Notes under the pieces: model-generated
Database searches by the model: none
Seen by the model: the letters and a program-made list of their open reading frames with translations, nothing else
Told to the model about the DNA's origin: nothing
Source of the DNA: Apodemus sylvaticus
Taxonomy: Eukaryota; Chordata; Mammalia; Rodentia; Muridae
Assembly: GCF_947179515.1 (NCBI RefSeq)
Contig: NC_067491.1
Span: 12,110,527 to 12,174,526 of the forward strand
Direction of reading: 5' to 3'
DNA length: 64,000 nt
Position numbers and translations under genes: made by a program
Shown here: piece after piece, positions 33,822 to 44,686 of the stretch
Numbering within the stretch: the stretch's first letter is position 1
How the letters are laid out: every line of letters starts with the position of its first letter

Positions 33822-34310
33822 GCTGGCTTAGGGTTTCCATCGCTGTGAAGAGATGCCATGACCAAGGCAACTCTTAAAAAGGACGACATTTAATTGGGAC
33901 TGGCTTACAGGTTTAGAGGTTCAGTCCTTTATCATCACGGAGGGAAGCGTGGCAGTGTCTGGGCAGGCATGGCACTGGAGTAGCTGAGAGTTCTACATCC
34001 TGTTCTGAAGGCACACAGAAGACTGCCTTCCAGGCAGCTAGAAGGGCGGGCTCAAACCCCACCCACAGTGACACACCTACTCCAACAAGGCCACACCTAC
34101 TCCAACAAGGCCACACCTACCCCAAACAAGGCCATACCTACCCCAACAAGGCCACACCCACTCCAACAAGGCCACACCCACTCCAGCAAGACCACACCTA
34201 CTCCAACTAGGCCACACCCACTCCAACTGGGCCACACCTACTCCAATTAGGCCACACCTCCTAATAGTGCCACTCCCTCGCCCCAGTTATCCAAGCCCCC
34301 ACACCTGCCT
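33822..34310 (-). mobile_element. ORR1-type LTR with expanded 20-bp minisatellite
   Basis: GGCTTAGGGTTTCCATCGCT, GATGCCATGACCAAGGCAAC and GGCTTACAGGTTTAGAGGTT, then about nine 20-bp units at 34083-34262. Confidence 0.8.
34083..34262. repeat. 20-bp minisatellite inside ORR1 LTR
   Basis: About nine copies of GGCCACACCTACTCCAACAA, with drift towards CCAACTAGG and CCAATTAGG at the 3' end. Confidence 0.9.
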
Positions 34311-34539
34311 AATGATAAGTGTTGGTGCTAGGCCTGCTGTGGCCACATTACCTGGCCTCCTGGGTGGGGCTTAGCTGACGCCTGCATGCCCCCTCTTATC
34401 CCCTTCCTCAGTCCATATATCTGCACTGTCTCTTCAGAATGAACTCAGTTTGTTGAGAGAAGAGTTCCAGGCCAGCCGAGCGAATGTTTTGGTCCATTGT
34501 AACTTTTCTCTGCTTTCTAATACTTCTTTATTACCAAGA

Positions 34540-34757
34540 AAAATTTTTGAGATGGGGTCTTACACACAGGCTAGCCTTGAACTTGCCCTGTAGCCAAGGA
34601 TGACCTTGAACTTCTGATTCTCCCGTCTTTACCTCCTGAGTTCTGAGATTACAGGCGTGTGGCACTACATCTGCCTTTTGTGGCGCTGAGGCTTGAACCC
34701 AGGGCCTTGGGCTTGATAAGCGCTCTACCAACTGAGCTCCAGCGCCAGCCCCAGGGG
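34540..34757 (-). mobile_element. B4 (B1 plus ID) SINE
   Basis: A B1-like part (TTTTTGAGATGGGGTCTTAC, GATTACAGGCGTGTGGCACT) is followed by a reverse ID head (TTGATAAGCGCTCTACCAAC, TGAGCTCCAGC). The ID head keeps tRNA-like A and B boxes but is not a tRNA gene. Confidence 0.8.
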
Positions 34758-34977
34758 TTCCTTTCTAAGGCACTGCCCTGCTCCAGTCTATGGTTGTCTA
34801 TATTTTAAGCTAAAATAATCTTCATTGATTCGTACCGGGAACTCCCCACCCCAATCCCACCCCGCTGCCCTTTTAAAATAAGGTTAAGAGAATCATAGAA
34901 TAGTTTTCTGTAAAGTGTTCCAAGATAGACAGTTACAGACATATTAAGCAGTGGTTTTGCCAAAGTAATGAGTCTCC

Positions 34978-35135
34978 TGGTCCGCTGGAGAGATGGCACA
35001 GCAGTTAGGAGTGCCCACTGCTCCTCCAGAGGACTGGCATTGGGATCCCAGCACCTTATCAAGTAGCTCACAAATGCATGTAACTCTAGCTCCCCAGTCA
35101 TCCGACACCCCCTTCTGGGCAACCGTCACATTTCC
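34978..35135 (+). mobile_element. B2/B3-type SINE, diverged
   Basis: CCGCTGGAGAGATGGCACAG and CTCCAGAGGACTGGCATTGG. + orientation. Confidence 0.7.
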
Positions 35136-35477
35136 CAAGAAACTTCAGAAATGATTTCAAACATTAACTTGCCTCGTGTCAAAAAGGAAGCAGGCTGGTG
35201 GTGGGTTCACAAAGGCAGTGGTAAACTGAGGACCCTCAAAAAAAAAAAAAGTCTTTTTATGGTCAGTGTAAGCTTAGCTCAAGTACAGGTTGAACATTGC
35301 TATTAAAAAATTCCAGATCTGAAGTACTCCAAAACACAGCTCTGTCCACAAACAGAGTTAGACATATTCCACCAGATTACCTCAACATCATATGTATAGG
35401 ATGCAAAGGCAATATAAGTGCATTTTGTGTTTAGACTGACATCTACCTCCAAGCTAACTCCATACATACATACACAT

Positions 35478-35479
35478 TA

Positions 35480-35515
<36 letters not shown>

Positions 35516-35583
35516 TCTACTTACCTACCTACCTATCTACCTACCTACCTATTTATTATCTATCATGTATCTACTTACCTACC
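35478..35583. repeat. (TCTG)n(TCTA)n(CCTA)n microsatellite
   Basis: Four-base units that change from TCTG to TCTA to CCTA along the array. Confidence 0.95.
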
Positions 35584-36278
35584 TGTATACTAGTGTATAA
35601 ATAGTTTAAAATATTAGCAAACCCCAAATACATTCGGTCTTGAAGGTTTTGGATAAAGGCATGTGGTCCTCTAGAAGTGAGTCCATAGAAACCATTCTGA
35701 GGAGAGAAAGTGCTTCACCAAAAATAATAGGTCAAAAGGATAATGACTGCAGAGGTTTCAAGTACACTCCCAGTATAATACTAAAAATATATAAATGCCG
35801 CACTAGGAATTAAATTATAATATTAGATACATTTTTAATTTTGAACTTCTGACCTATAAATTTAAGTGATTTCTTAAAAAACATCTTCCAGAATATTTGA
35901 GTGTGTTCAGGGAGAATTTATACTTGGGAGTGGTTTTTTTTTTTTCCCTTTAAAAAAATCTTATTGAAGAGAATGTCTCTGAGAACTGTAAATAGCACCA
36001 CGGAGAGGTGGAAGAACGGCGGAGTGGCTTGGTTTTGGAATCTCTGCGCTCCTTTGTTCTGCGAGTGATGGTGATTTTTCTCTACATTTAACAGAACACA
36101 CAAGCCACACCCCATTGTCTTAAAGGACGCATGTGTTTAAATAGACGTGTTTTTATGACTAAGATGAGAAACATCACATAAAAAGAAAGTAAAATGCTCC
36201 GTGTTCGTCGTGTGATGGTGTCAGGAAATTGTGGGGGTTTTTCCTTCCCCCTCAGTTCCTTCCTGTTATTTTGTTCCC

Positions 36279-36301
36279 CCTCCCCCCCCCCCCCCCCCCC
36301 C
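36279..36301. repeat. Poly-C run
   Basis: About 23 consecutive C after a CCCCCTCC lead. Confidence 0.9.
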
Positions 36302-36457
36302 GCCCCTGTGGTGGAGGAAAACCCTGCTCAGTGAGTTCGAGGCCTGTGGCGCCCGCCGCCTTCCTGGGTAATGAGTTGAAGGAACTACTTATTAGATTCT
36401 ACTTTTAAGTAGGTTTGAGAAGAATGTTACTTTTCCAGGGAATTGGCTGTCAGTACT

Positions 36458-36760
36458 CTGTTAGTCAGCTTTCCAGCGCTATAACAAAACACTTGAGATA
36501 ATTACTACATAAAGAAAAAACGTTTATCCTGGCTCACCGCCCTGGAGGTGCCAGTCCACGGTCTTGTTGTCTCTGCGCTTTGAGCCTGAGGTGAGTCGGG
36601 AGTGCAGAGCAAAATGCCTCACCTCCCCACAGGCCGCAGGGCAGCGAAGAGAAAGGAGCAGAGTCTCCCTTCCTTTCAGGGGCATGCCCCAGTGAGCTCA
36701 GGAATGCTCATTCAGAGGCCCTGTCTCTAAAGGCTGGCTGCCCCTCACAAGCGAGCGAGC
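36458..36760 (-). mobile_element. Old MaLR-like LTR
   Basis: GTTAGTCAGCTTTCCAGCGC, CAAAACACTTGAGATAATTA, TCCTGGCTCACCGCCCTGGA and GGGGCATGCCCCAGTGAGCT resemble a diverged MaLR. Tentative. Confidence 0.45.
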
Positions 36761-37080
36761 GAGCGCTGAGGGCAAGCCTGCCAGTCCACACCAGGAGACG
36801 CGTGGGAACGTTGCTTTTTACCACGCAGTAGGGAGAAGGGGGGAGGAAGAAGCGGGTTTTCTGATGCACGTGCTCACAGTGAGGTGCCTTGGGTAGGATG
36901 ACCTGTGAGATCTCCCTGACCCGCAGAGGCCGCCCCGCCCTGAGCTCGGAGCTCCGCAGCTGCAGCAGCCGCAGCCCTGGGGATGAGCTCCAGGCCCAGG
37001 CTCCCACAGCAGCCTGGCTCCCCGCCGCCGGTTCCCTTTTCCCCAAGCAGCAGGCTTCCGGGGCCTCTTCTCCTTGGTAA
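36761..37080. other. GC-rich unique block, function unknown
   Basis: CpG-rich for this intron, with GCGAGCGAGCGAGCGCT at its edge (about 36750) and CCGCCCCGCCCTGAGCTCG at about 36930. An ATG at 36898 opens 59 codons up to a weak donor-like CTTG|GTAATT (37077). Splicing there to exon 3 would be out of phase, so I do not call an exon. Confidence 0.4.
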
Positions 37081-37447
37081 TTGCAGCACCAGTCCTGCGC
37101 TGTCCCTGAGGATAAGCACGTAGGCCCTTTTTATTTTGAGATTTTGCTGTTAGGCGAAAATAGCAAGAGGAAATCAGAAAGCGTCTCAGACCCAATTTCT
37201 TTTTGGAAGTCCTTTGGGACGCGGCTTTTATTTCTAGTGCTGGGCTTGCTTTTTCTTTCCGACTTCTTGCTTGTCTTCCATTCAAGGCAAAGTTTCTTCT
37301 CAAGAAGGCTCATTCCCGGCATAAGCTGAAGGATTCAAGGCATGTCCTGTGAGCACATGGTCCTTATTTTGCTAGTCAGCTTGTAGGATGGACGGTCCTC
37401 AAAATGTCCTCTTCACAATATGAGGGACGCTTTCTTATGTGTATAAC

Positions 37448-37550
37448 ATATTTTGAGACTGGGTTTCACTTTGTAGCCCAAGCTAGCCCAGTGCCTGCTA
37501 TGTAGTCCATGCTGGCCTCAAACTTGTGATCCTGTGCCTCACCTCCAGAC
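37448..37550 (-). mobile_element. Old B1-like SINE
   Basis: TTTTGAGACTGGGTTTCACT and TCCATGCTGGCCTCAAACTT. Reverse, diverged. Confidence 0.7.
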
Positions 37551-38855
37551 TCACTCAGTATACAATTTAGGAGCGTGATCGTGACTATCCCAGATAGTTC
37601 CAAGGTGTGACTTACTCAAATGGGAATTCACTGATATTATTTGGTAGGGAGGGTCGTTTGTTGAGTGGAGACTAATGATGGGCTGGCCCTGCTGATGGTA
37701 GCCTCAGGCGAAGGCCGCACTAGCTTGTTTTCTCTGAGTTGACTTCAGATGACATCTTTTGCGTTTGGAAAACAATGTCCCAGACATGAAATAAACCATG
37801 AGTCACATAATAAATATAATACCAGGCTTGTGCTGTGGCTACTTTTAGAGTATTATATTTTAGTACTCACTTAATTATCTGTTTGCTATAAAAGTTGGCA
37901 GTCCCGGCTTTCCTCCCCAATGTAAACAAAATAACATTGTTTAATTCCTCCGCTATTTATTGTTATAATAGTAGAAACACAGGCGCGCACACAGTGTTAA
38001 CTTTTAGAATGAGATTTTTTTTGTGTGTGTCTATTTTCTCTTGTAATCTGAAAGAAACAAAATAAAAATGTTTGTTTGGGAAATATTGTTGTATGAGGAA
38101 GGAAAGTATTGTGAAGAATTTCAGAGAAAAGTCTTTTTGTCAGCCCTGACCAGCCCCTCACCCCACCCAGGGTTGGAGTTCAGCTGTGACAGCTTAGCCC
38201 CTTGGCCTCCTCAGCCTGCTCAGCGTCGGCTGAACTCAGGGTTGGTGGCAACCATTTGCTGTGTTCAGTACATTCCCTTCTGGGCAGCAGCCCTTTCTGG
38301 AGCCAAAATGATAATCAGAGGTTTGCCAGAGGAGCATGATGGAGCATGACGTCTGAGGCGAAGGGTGTGGGTGTTCTGAATGGCGTGTGTCACACATCCT
38401 CGGGCTGTCTTTCCCACACCAGAGCCTCCTCCTCTTGGCCCGCCAGGCTGCCTCTCTTGCTGGCTCAGTGAGACGCAGGGTGAATAGCATCCTTTGTTAA
38501 AGAAGACACAGAGCCCTCTAAGGCTTGGCAGAAGAGAGTTCTGGAAGGTAAGACTGTGCATTGAGAGCACTTGTCCTGGAGTTTTCTGCTCCTGCAGTTC
38601 ATTGTCCTCATCCTCAGAACACTCTAGAACATTGTGCAAAACATCAGACCTTCCTGTGGTCCTTCACATCACTGAGAGAGGCTGGGATGGCCAAGGAAAG
38701 CTCCGGGATGAATACATACAGTGTAAAAGCACCAGGCGGGTGAAGGATAGAGTTCTGTACCTGAGCTCCTTGAAGACGGCCAGGAGAGCTGATGCAAATC
38801 TGGAGGACACTCTGGCTTCAGTTTATAAAGCAGCACTTTTTCCCCCTCAAGATGC
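37551..38855. other. Intron 2, no gene seen; candidate enhancer at 37600-38060
   Basis: No repeats I can recognise. 37600-38060 is AT-rich with an AP-1 site TGAGTCA (37799-37805), a forkhead-like GTAAACA (37922-37928) and SOX-like ACAATG/CATTGT words. 38060-38855 is unique with no supported exon. Confidence 0.4.
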
Positions 38856-38960
38856 TTTCTCTGTGTAGCCCTGGCTATCCTGGAACTCACTTTGTCAGTC
38901 GGGCTGGCCTCGAACTCAGAGATCTATGTGGCTCTGCTTCCCGAGTATTAGGATTAAATG
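38856..38960 (-). mobile_element. B1 SINE fragment
   Basis: TTTCTCTGTGTAGCCCTGGC, GGGCTGGCCTCGAACTCAGA and TATTAGGATTAAATG. Reverse; head missing. Confidence 0.9.
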
Positions 38961-39275
38961 TATGCATATGAATGTGTGTACATGTATATGTACATGTGTG
39001 TATGCACATGTGTGAATGTGTATATGTGTACATATGTATGTACATATGCATGTACATGGGTATGTGTACATATGTGAATGTATATGTACACATGTGCACA
39101 TGTATGTATGTATGTACACACATGTAAGTACACGTGTTTATGTGTGTACATGTGTGTATGTGTGTATATGTGTATGTACATGCATATATATGTCTATGCA
39201 TGCGTATGTGTGTACCTGTGTATGTATCTGTATATGTACATGTACATGTGTGTGTATGTGCTCATGTGTATGCAG
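38955..39275 (+). repeat. (TG)n(TACATATG)n array
   Basis: About 320 bp of alternating TG, TA and CA with repeated TGTACATATG words. Confidence 0.93.
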
Positions 39276-41439
39276 GTATAGATGGAGGTCAGAAGGCAGT
39301 TTTGTGCTGCTCTTCCTCAGACCCTATCCACCTTATTTTTGAAACAGGGACTCTCACTGGCCTCCTGTTCCATGGTTTTAAAATTTCACTTTCCTCCTCT
39401 TTAAAGATTACCAAATACAAAACTTTTTTATGCTCCTGCCCCCTTGTTTTTTGAAGGCAAACACGCTACTGGACTTTAGAAGAACTTTTCCTGTTCTAAC
39501 AGTAACAGTGTGAGCAAGTTCAGGAGCGCTGAGGGTGTGGGGAGATGACGAAAACCTTTGTTGTTGTTGTTGTTGTTTTTAAAGCAGAGTTTCAGTTTTG
39601 TTAAAAGAGATTTTAATATAGATTTTAAACAGAAAGTTTAAGGGGAGGATAGATGCTCAAGACGCCAAGAGTGGGCCTGTCAAAGGAGACTGAAAGTTTG
39701 TAAAAGCTGAGCTCGAACACTTGGGGAGGGAGAGAGAGATGGAGGGGGCACGCTCAGGGAAAGAATAGGACACTCAAGTGCAGACTGGGCTTCTCAAGGG
39801 AGAGTCACAATTAAGTACCTTAGGATCAGTTTTATCTTCTATTTTGGTAACTCTCAAGTTATATCTCCAAGGGTTGCTAAGAAACAATTTTCTCCTCTCT
39901 GTCTTTTATTTTTAGATAGGGTTTCACTGTGTAGCCCCGGATGGCCTGGAACTTTCTTTGGCAAAACCGTTGTGGAAAGAATTGTAAGCCATTGTCTTGT
40001 TCCTGATGAAAAGAGATTCAGGTGGAAAATGTACTCAATCTCTGCAGTTCAGGTCCTAGGACAAACATCGTATGGTAACTAAATAAGCATTGACTTGGTA
40101 CCACGTGGGCATGAAAAACACACAGCACCTGTAACGCAGAGATGGAAGCAGATCAGATTCTTGCAGAAGCTGCAGAAAGCCTTTGACATTTCTACAGGAA
40201 GGGCAGATGAAGTGATCTCCAGCTTGTCTCATCACTAAAGGCAAGGAAAGGCTAGAGTTAACAGAAACATCCTTCCATTCATAAATTTTTAAATTAGAGA
40301 CACGTGTTTATGACGGTTAGCTGGTTGACCAGTACTCCCAGAGAACTTTGCTGAAGAGTCTGGAAGGGCATTCTGTGGTCCTGAGGATCATGGAAACAGA
40401 TGTACCAAGGGAGGTCCTGAAGAAGTCTGTCCAGACAGAGGCCTTGCTAATGATCATGAAGCCAAACTTTGCTGTTATCTGGAGCTTTGGAAGATTTTTG
40501 AGAGCTGAGATTCAAAGAGTGCAATGAGAAAGGGGGTGCTTTGAAGATTAAAGACAGCTTTTGGGTGAGGGGAATCCCCGTACACCTCCATACCTGGCTA
40601 CCATATTAGTTTTACATGAAATATAAGCAGAAGAAAAAAAAGTATCAATCAAGCCAGGCCTTCGGCGGGGGTGAGATATAGTGTTATATAATACCAGTTA
40701 TTCAGAAGGCCGAGTCAAGCGGATCTCAAGTTCAAGGTCAGCCAGAACGACTTAGAGAGACTCATGCCTGAAATATAAAAAGTATCGACCCGGGCGAAGG
40801 CTGCACAGGTAGCCTTCAGGTTGGCAGCCCAGCCACGTTCTGGGTTCGCTGTCTCCCCAGGCTTGCCAGCTTGAGGCAGCTCCAGCAGCAGGGCTCTGGG
40901 AGGTGCAGCACCTCCATGGGTAGGCTCAGGCCCGATGGGACTTGAGAATGTAGCCGTCGATCTTCATCCATCCGGGTGAGCCCCTTCCATTTCCGCCTCT
41001 CCAGCCCACCTTCTCAAGCCTTCACTCAGAACTATGCTCTTTCAAGATTCTTCTGAGTTTTTCAAGTCTGGCAGAAATGTCCTAAGAACCTGGCTTCACC
41101 ACACCCCCGGAAATACTTCTTTGGAAAACTGCCTACTTCAACGGGAATATTTTCCTAGGATTCCGTTTTCCCCAAGAGGAACTATATTGTTGTCGTTATT
41201 GTTAGTAACATGGTTCTTTGCCTCTCTAAGCGGCCTGGAAAGACGCGAACACAGTTTGGGCTGAAGGTTGAGGTCACCATCTACCAGTTTCTCCGCCCCG
41301 AGGTCTGCTTCGTGCTGTAGTGGACAGGCCTTGCCTTTCCCAGGCTGCTCAAATCAAGTGGGCACTTGCTGTTTGCCCGTGCGGCCCCTGCGGCCCTCCT
41401 AGGCTTAGGAGAAGTGGGGACACTCCCGCCTTGTTTCTG
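39276..41439. other. Intron 2, no gene seen
   Basis: Contains (TTG)n at 39559-39577, a B1 scrap at about 39912-39960 and an old B1-like piece (about 40645-40770). The rest is unique. No exon supported. Confidence 0.5.
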
Positions 41440-41820
41440 GTTTCTGTCCACTGAGCTGGCTCCGGGGCTCCGGGGCTCAGACCGCCTTGCTCGCTCCGGC
41501 TAAAGCCGGGATTGGGTGCCGAGGCGCCGCCTCCGTCTCTGCGTGCCCGCGCGCTCGCTCCCGCCCTCCTCCCCGCCCCAGCCAGCTCCTGTCTCCGCCG
41601 TTTGGGCTCCGCACTGCAGATGCCAGCCGGTCTCCCGGAGCTCAGCAGCTCTCTCTGATCCTCCTGACTCCGGAGCTCCGGCGGCGCGCTCGCGGTTCTC
41701 CTGGGAGCCTCGCCGGCTTGGACTCGCCGAGCCCCGCGTACGGAGTCGTTCCGGCGCAGCAGCAGCAGCAGCAACAGCAGCAGCGGCAGCGAGCACCCGG
41801 GCGGCAGACGGTGCTCTCGG
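41440..41820 (+). promoter_or_regulatory. Tbc1d30: CpG-island promoter B and 5' UTR of exon 1b
   Basis: A CpG-dense block that runs on to about 42400. It has GC boxes (CTCCCGCCCTCCTCCCCGCC at about 41560-41578) and no TATA. The 5' UTR side holds a CAG tract (about 41757-41791) and a short upstream ORF, ATG at 41620 to TGA at 41658 (12 codons). The transcription start is not visible, so which of these is transcribed is inferred. Confidence 0.75.
41757..41791 (+). repeat. (CAG)n tract in 5' UTR of exon 1b
   Basis: GCAGCAGCAGCAGCAGCAAC then AGCAGCAGCGGCAGC, interrupted by CAA and CGG. It is out of the Tbc1d30 reading frame. Confidence 0.9.
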
Positions 41821-41977
41821 ATGCGGCAGGACAAACTGACCGGCTCCCTGCGTCGCGGCGGGCGATGCCTGAAGCGCCAGGGCGGCGGCGGCGTGGGCAC
41901 CATCCTGAGCAATGTGCTCAAGAAGCGCAGCTGCATCTCGCGGACCGCGCCCCGGTTGCTCTGCACCTTGGAGCCGG
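41821..41977 (+). CDS. Tbc1d30: Tbc1d30 exon 1b (short isoform start)
   Basis: The ATG at 41821 has a weak Kozak context (C at -3 and +4) but begins MRQDKLTGSLRRGGRC, the start I recall for a shorter TBC1D30 isoform. It encodes 52 residues plus one base. The peptide is strongly basic (Arg, Lys, Gly) with LKKRSCISRTAPRLLCTLEP near the end. The donor is CCGG|TGAGG read as G|GTGAGG at 41978, phase 1. Joining to exon 3 (GA GTT GAT) gives EPGVDTKL. This skips exons 1a and 2 but keeps the whole TBC domain. Confidence 0.93.
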
Positions 41978-43161
41978 GTGAGGCGCGGGCTGCGGAGGGG
42001 CTCTGGGGTGCAAGTGTCTGCGGAGCACCGGTGGCCTGGGAGGGATGGGAGCAGACCCCGGCCTGGGTGCGCTCAGCGGCCACCCAGGCAAGGAGAACCG
42101 GCCGCCCTGCAGAAGCCACCCCGCGGCCTATGCGCTTAGCCTCCGTGCATGGTCGGGGAGCGAGGGAGGCTGCCCTCGCCAGCCCAGGCCGCGTCACCTA
42201 TTGTGCTCTAGGTTACCTGGAAGGCAGACCTCCGGAGAGGTGTGTGGCTTGGCTGAAGCGCAGCCTTGACCCTACCGGTCGGAGGGAAAGGCATCGACCG
42301 CGAAGGGCAGACGGTCGGGAGGTCGATCGCGAGAGTGCCTGTGGTGCTGGAGTGGGAGAGGGCACGAGCTCGGTTCCGTAGGTAAGGTCCAGGAGGCCGC
42401 CTGGCCTGGTGAGCACAGGCCCTTCCTCCCACGAGCCTGTATTTACTCATCCCTGTTCTCCGGGCTCTGCCTATCTCCGCACCCGCTCCGTCACCTGGCA
42501 CGGTTGCTCGGGGTTTTAAGACCCTGGCTCTGGCACCGGCGCTTGGGTGCTGAGGGTTCTGGCAAGGGATGGAAAACGCGGCTCTCTTTGCCCGCGGAGC
42601 TCGAGCTCCGCACTTACCTTTCCCCGCAGTGGTCCCCCGCTTCTCCCAGGCAGTTTGTGGTCGCTACAGCACCCTTCCCCTCCCCCCATCCTCTGGGACC
42701 TGCTCCCACCCAGCCTGCAGATTCTGCCCAGGCACCGGGTCTTAAAGGGTGGAATGCGTTGCTGCCTCTCGGAACCTCGTGGTTTCTTTGTTTTTCTTCC
42801 CACCGAAGTGTCTAATTGCGGAGAGACTGTAGTATTTCAGTATTTATTCGCCGTCTTCTTTTACCTTTATCCTACCCCCTCCGCCACCCCCGTTTAAATC
42901 TCCTTCCCACGTTAAATAGTGTTTTGTGTTTCTGAGTCCGGAACAGCTGTGATTATCAGATGAAACACAAACCTCCTCTCCTCTCGTTTCACTTAGAAGA
43001 AAAAGAGCGTGAAGATGACCCGATTTGAGCCTCCGCGCGAGGGCAGCGAATGATCGATTCCACTTAAAACCTGACTCATTTTTGATTATGAGAAAAACAG
43101 TTGTGGTTTTGACTAACTAGCCCCGATTGCGTTTCAGCACAGTAAAGCAATTGGTTTATGC

Positions 43162-43175
43162 CCAGCAGGTGGCCC
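43162..43175 (+). promoter_or_regulatory. CTCF-like motif
   Basis: CCAGCAGGTGGCCC matches the CTCF core with one weak position, in unique sequence about 1.2 kb after exon 1b. Confidence 0.4.
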
Positions 43176-43477
43176 CGCAAAGTCAAAAGAGTATATTTGG
43201 TCAAACATATTTGGTCCAGTGGTTTTTTTGGGCAGTGGCAAAGTCAACATAGGGCCGAATTTCCTGGTCTTTGTTGTGATAAAGCAAGAAGCATAATTAT
43301 TAACTCTTGGATTCAGCACCCCAGGCCTGGACAGCACTCTCCACAAAGTCCATTTCATTGGTTGGAGCTGGAGGCTGTCTTGATCCTACTACAGAGATTG
43401 GAAGGATTCATTAAAAACCATTTTCCAGAGATGAGAATCAGTGGGTAATTAACATTTTCTTGGAGAAGAAAACCATC

Positions 43478-43875
43478 TGTACTGGCTAGTTTTGTGTGTC
43501 AACTTGACACAGGCTGGAGTTATCACAGAGAAAGGAGCTTCAGTTGAGGAAGTGCCTCCATGAGATCAACTGTGGGGCATTTTCTCAACTAGTGATCAAG
43601 GCGGGAGGGCCCCTTGTGGGTGGTGCCATCCCTGGGCTGGTGCTCTTGGGTTCTATAAGAGAGCAGGCTGAGCAAGACAGGGGAAGCAAGCCAGTAAGAA
43701 ACATCCCTCCATGGCCTCTGCATCAGCTCCTGCTTCCTGACCTGCTTGAGTTCCAGTCCTGACCTCCTTTAGTGATGAACTGCAACATGGAAGTGTAAGC
43801 TCAATAAACCCTTTCCTCCCCAACTTGCTTCTTGGTCATGATGTTTGTGCAGGAATAGAAACCCTGCCTAAGACA
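43478..43875 (+). mobile_element. MT/MaLR-type solo LTR with 5-bp TSD
   Basis: Starts TGTACTGGCTAGTTTTGTGT and ends CCTGCCTAAGACA. It has TG...CA ends and an AATAAA signal (about 43803). CCATC flanks both sides (43473-43477 and 43876-43880), the 5-bp duplication expected for MaLR/ERVL insertions. No internal part, so a solo LTR. Confidence 0.85.
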
Positions 43876-43880
43876 CCATC

Positions 43881-44652
43881 TATCCAGTCATAGCGCGGCT
43901 TTGACTTTAAAGCTTCGAAATGTCAGGGTATTATCGGATGCCCTGGATTCTTGACCCAGGACATCTAGGTGTCACTACAGGTACCCAAGACACTCGTGCA
44001 GGCCTTCACGTCATCGTGGAGAGCAAGATCAACAATAGCAGCATCCCCACCCCCCCTCTGCTTATAGTCAAGGGCTTGGGAAACGCAGACATGTTTTTCC
44101 CGCTTCTCGGCTCTCTGTGTATGTCTTTTAAAAGGCCACTTTATTATTATTAAGTCTCCAAGACTGTTCCTATACATACTGATCTCTAAGTGTTCTTGTC
44201 CATGTCGATATCTAAGTGGTGGAAGTTGAGAGGCTTTAAATATGGGGGCAACGATGTCATCGTTTGATTTTTCTGATTGTTATTGAGAAGGTTTGGCATT
44301 CCTTGGTCCGCGATCTTGTAGGGAATAAGCCTTTTCTGAATTGGCTAAGGGGGCTGGGGACAAAGAGGGCTTAAAGGCAGAGTGATTGTTCTGCAAGCCT
44401 GAGAGCTGAGGTTGCATCCTGAGAACTTTGTAAAAGCTGTACAGTGCACGTGGGTAGCCCCGGCATTTCAGGTGTGTGCGTGTGGGATTGATCACATCCC
44501 CAGAGTTCATTGATTAGCCTAGCAGCATGATTGAGCTCCACAGTGAGAGACCATGTCCCAAAGTGTAAAGTGTAGAGCAACTGAGGAATACACCTTATGT
44601 GCATGCTTGCTTGCATATGTGTACACACATATGTGGACACATTTGCATGAGT

Positions 44653-44686
<34 letters not shown>

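Larger units (their letters stand above)
35136..36457. other. Intron 2, no gene seen
   Basis: 35285-35400 and 35590-35690 look like parts of one ancient element (possibly a DNA transposon) split by a (TCTG)n(TCTA)n(CCTA)n tract at 35478-35583. 35640-36240 is repeat-free, AT-rich and unique. A C-run lies at about 36279-36301. Confidence 0.45.

Noticed and set aside
34675..34757. tRNA-like sequence with A and B boxes
   Set aside because: It is the ID head of a B4 SINE with no full cloverleaf. The same holds for the heads at 18300, 23690, 45233 and 58200.
36889..37080. Possible third first exon
   Set aside because: Splicing from 37077 to exon 3 would be out of phase, the donor is weak and I do not recall such an isoform. 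Kept only as a GC-rich block.
41487..41981. Long upstream frame with a poly-Gln run before exon 1b
   Set aside because: It begins at TTG, not ATG, and the Gln run is the CAG tract in a frame different from Tbc1d30.
41349..42197. 282-codon open frame on the minus strand across promoter B and exon 1b
   Set aside because: It lies wholly in a GC-rich CpG island, where long chance frames are common, and opposes a recognised exon. The Ala/Arg/Pro/Ser/Leu-rich peptide has no recognisable domain.
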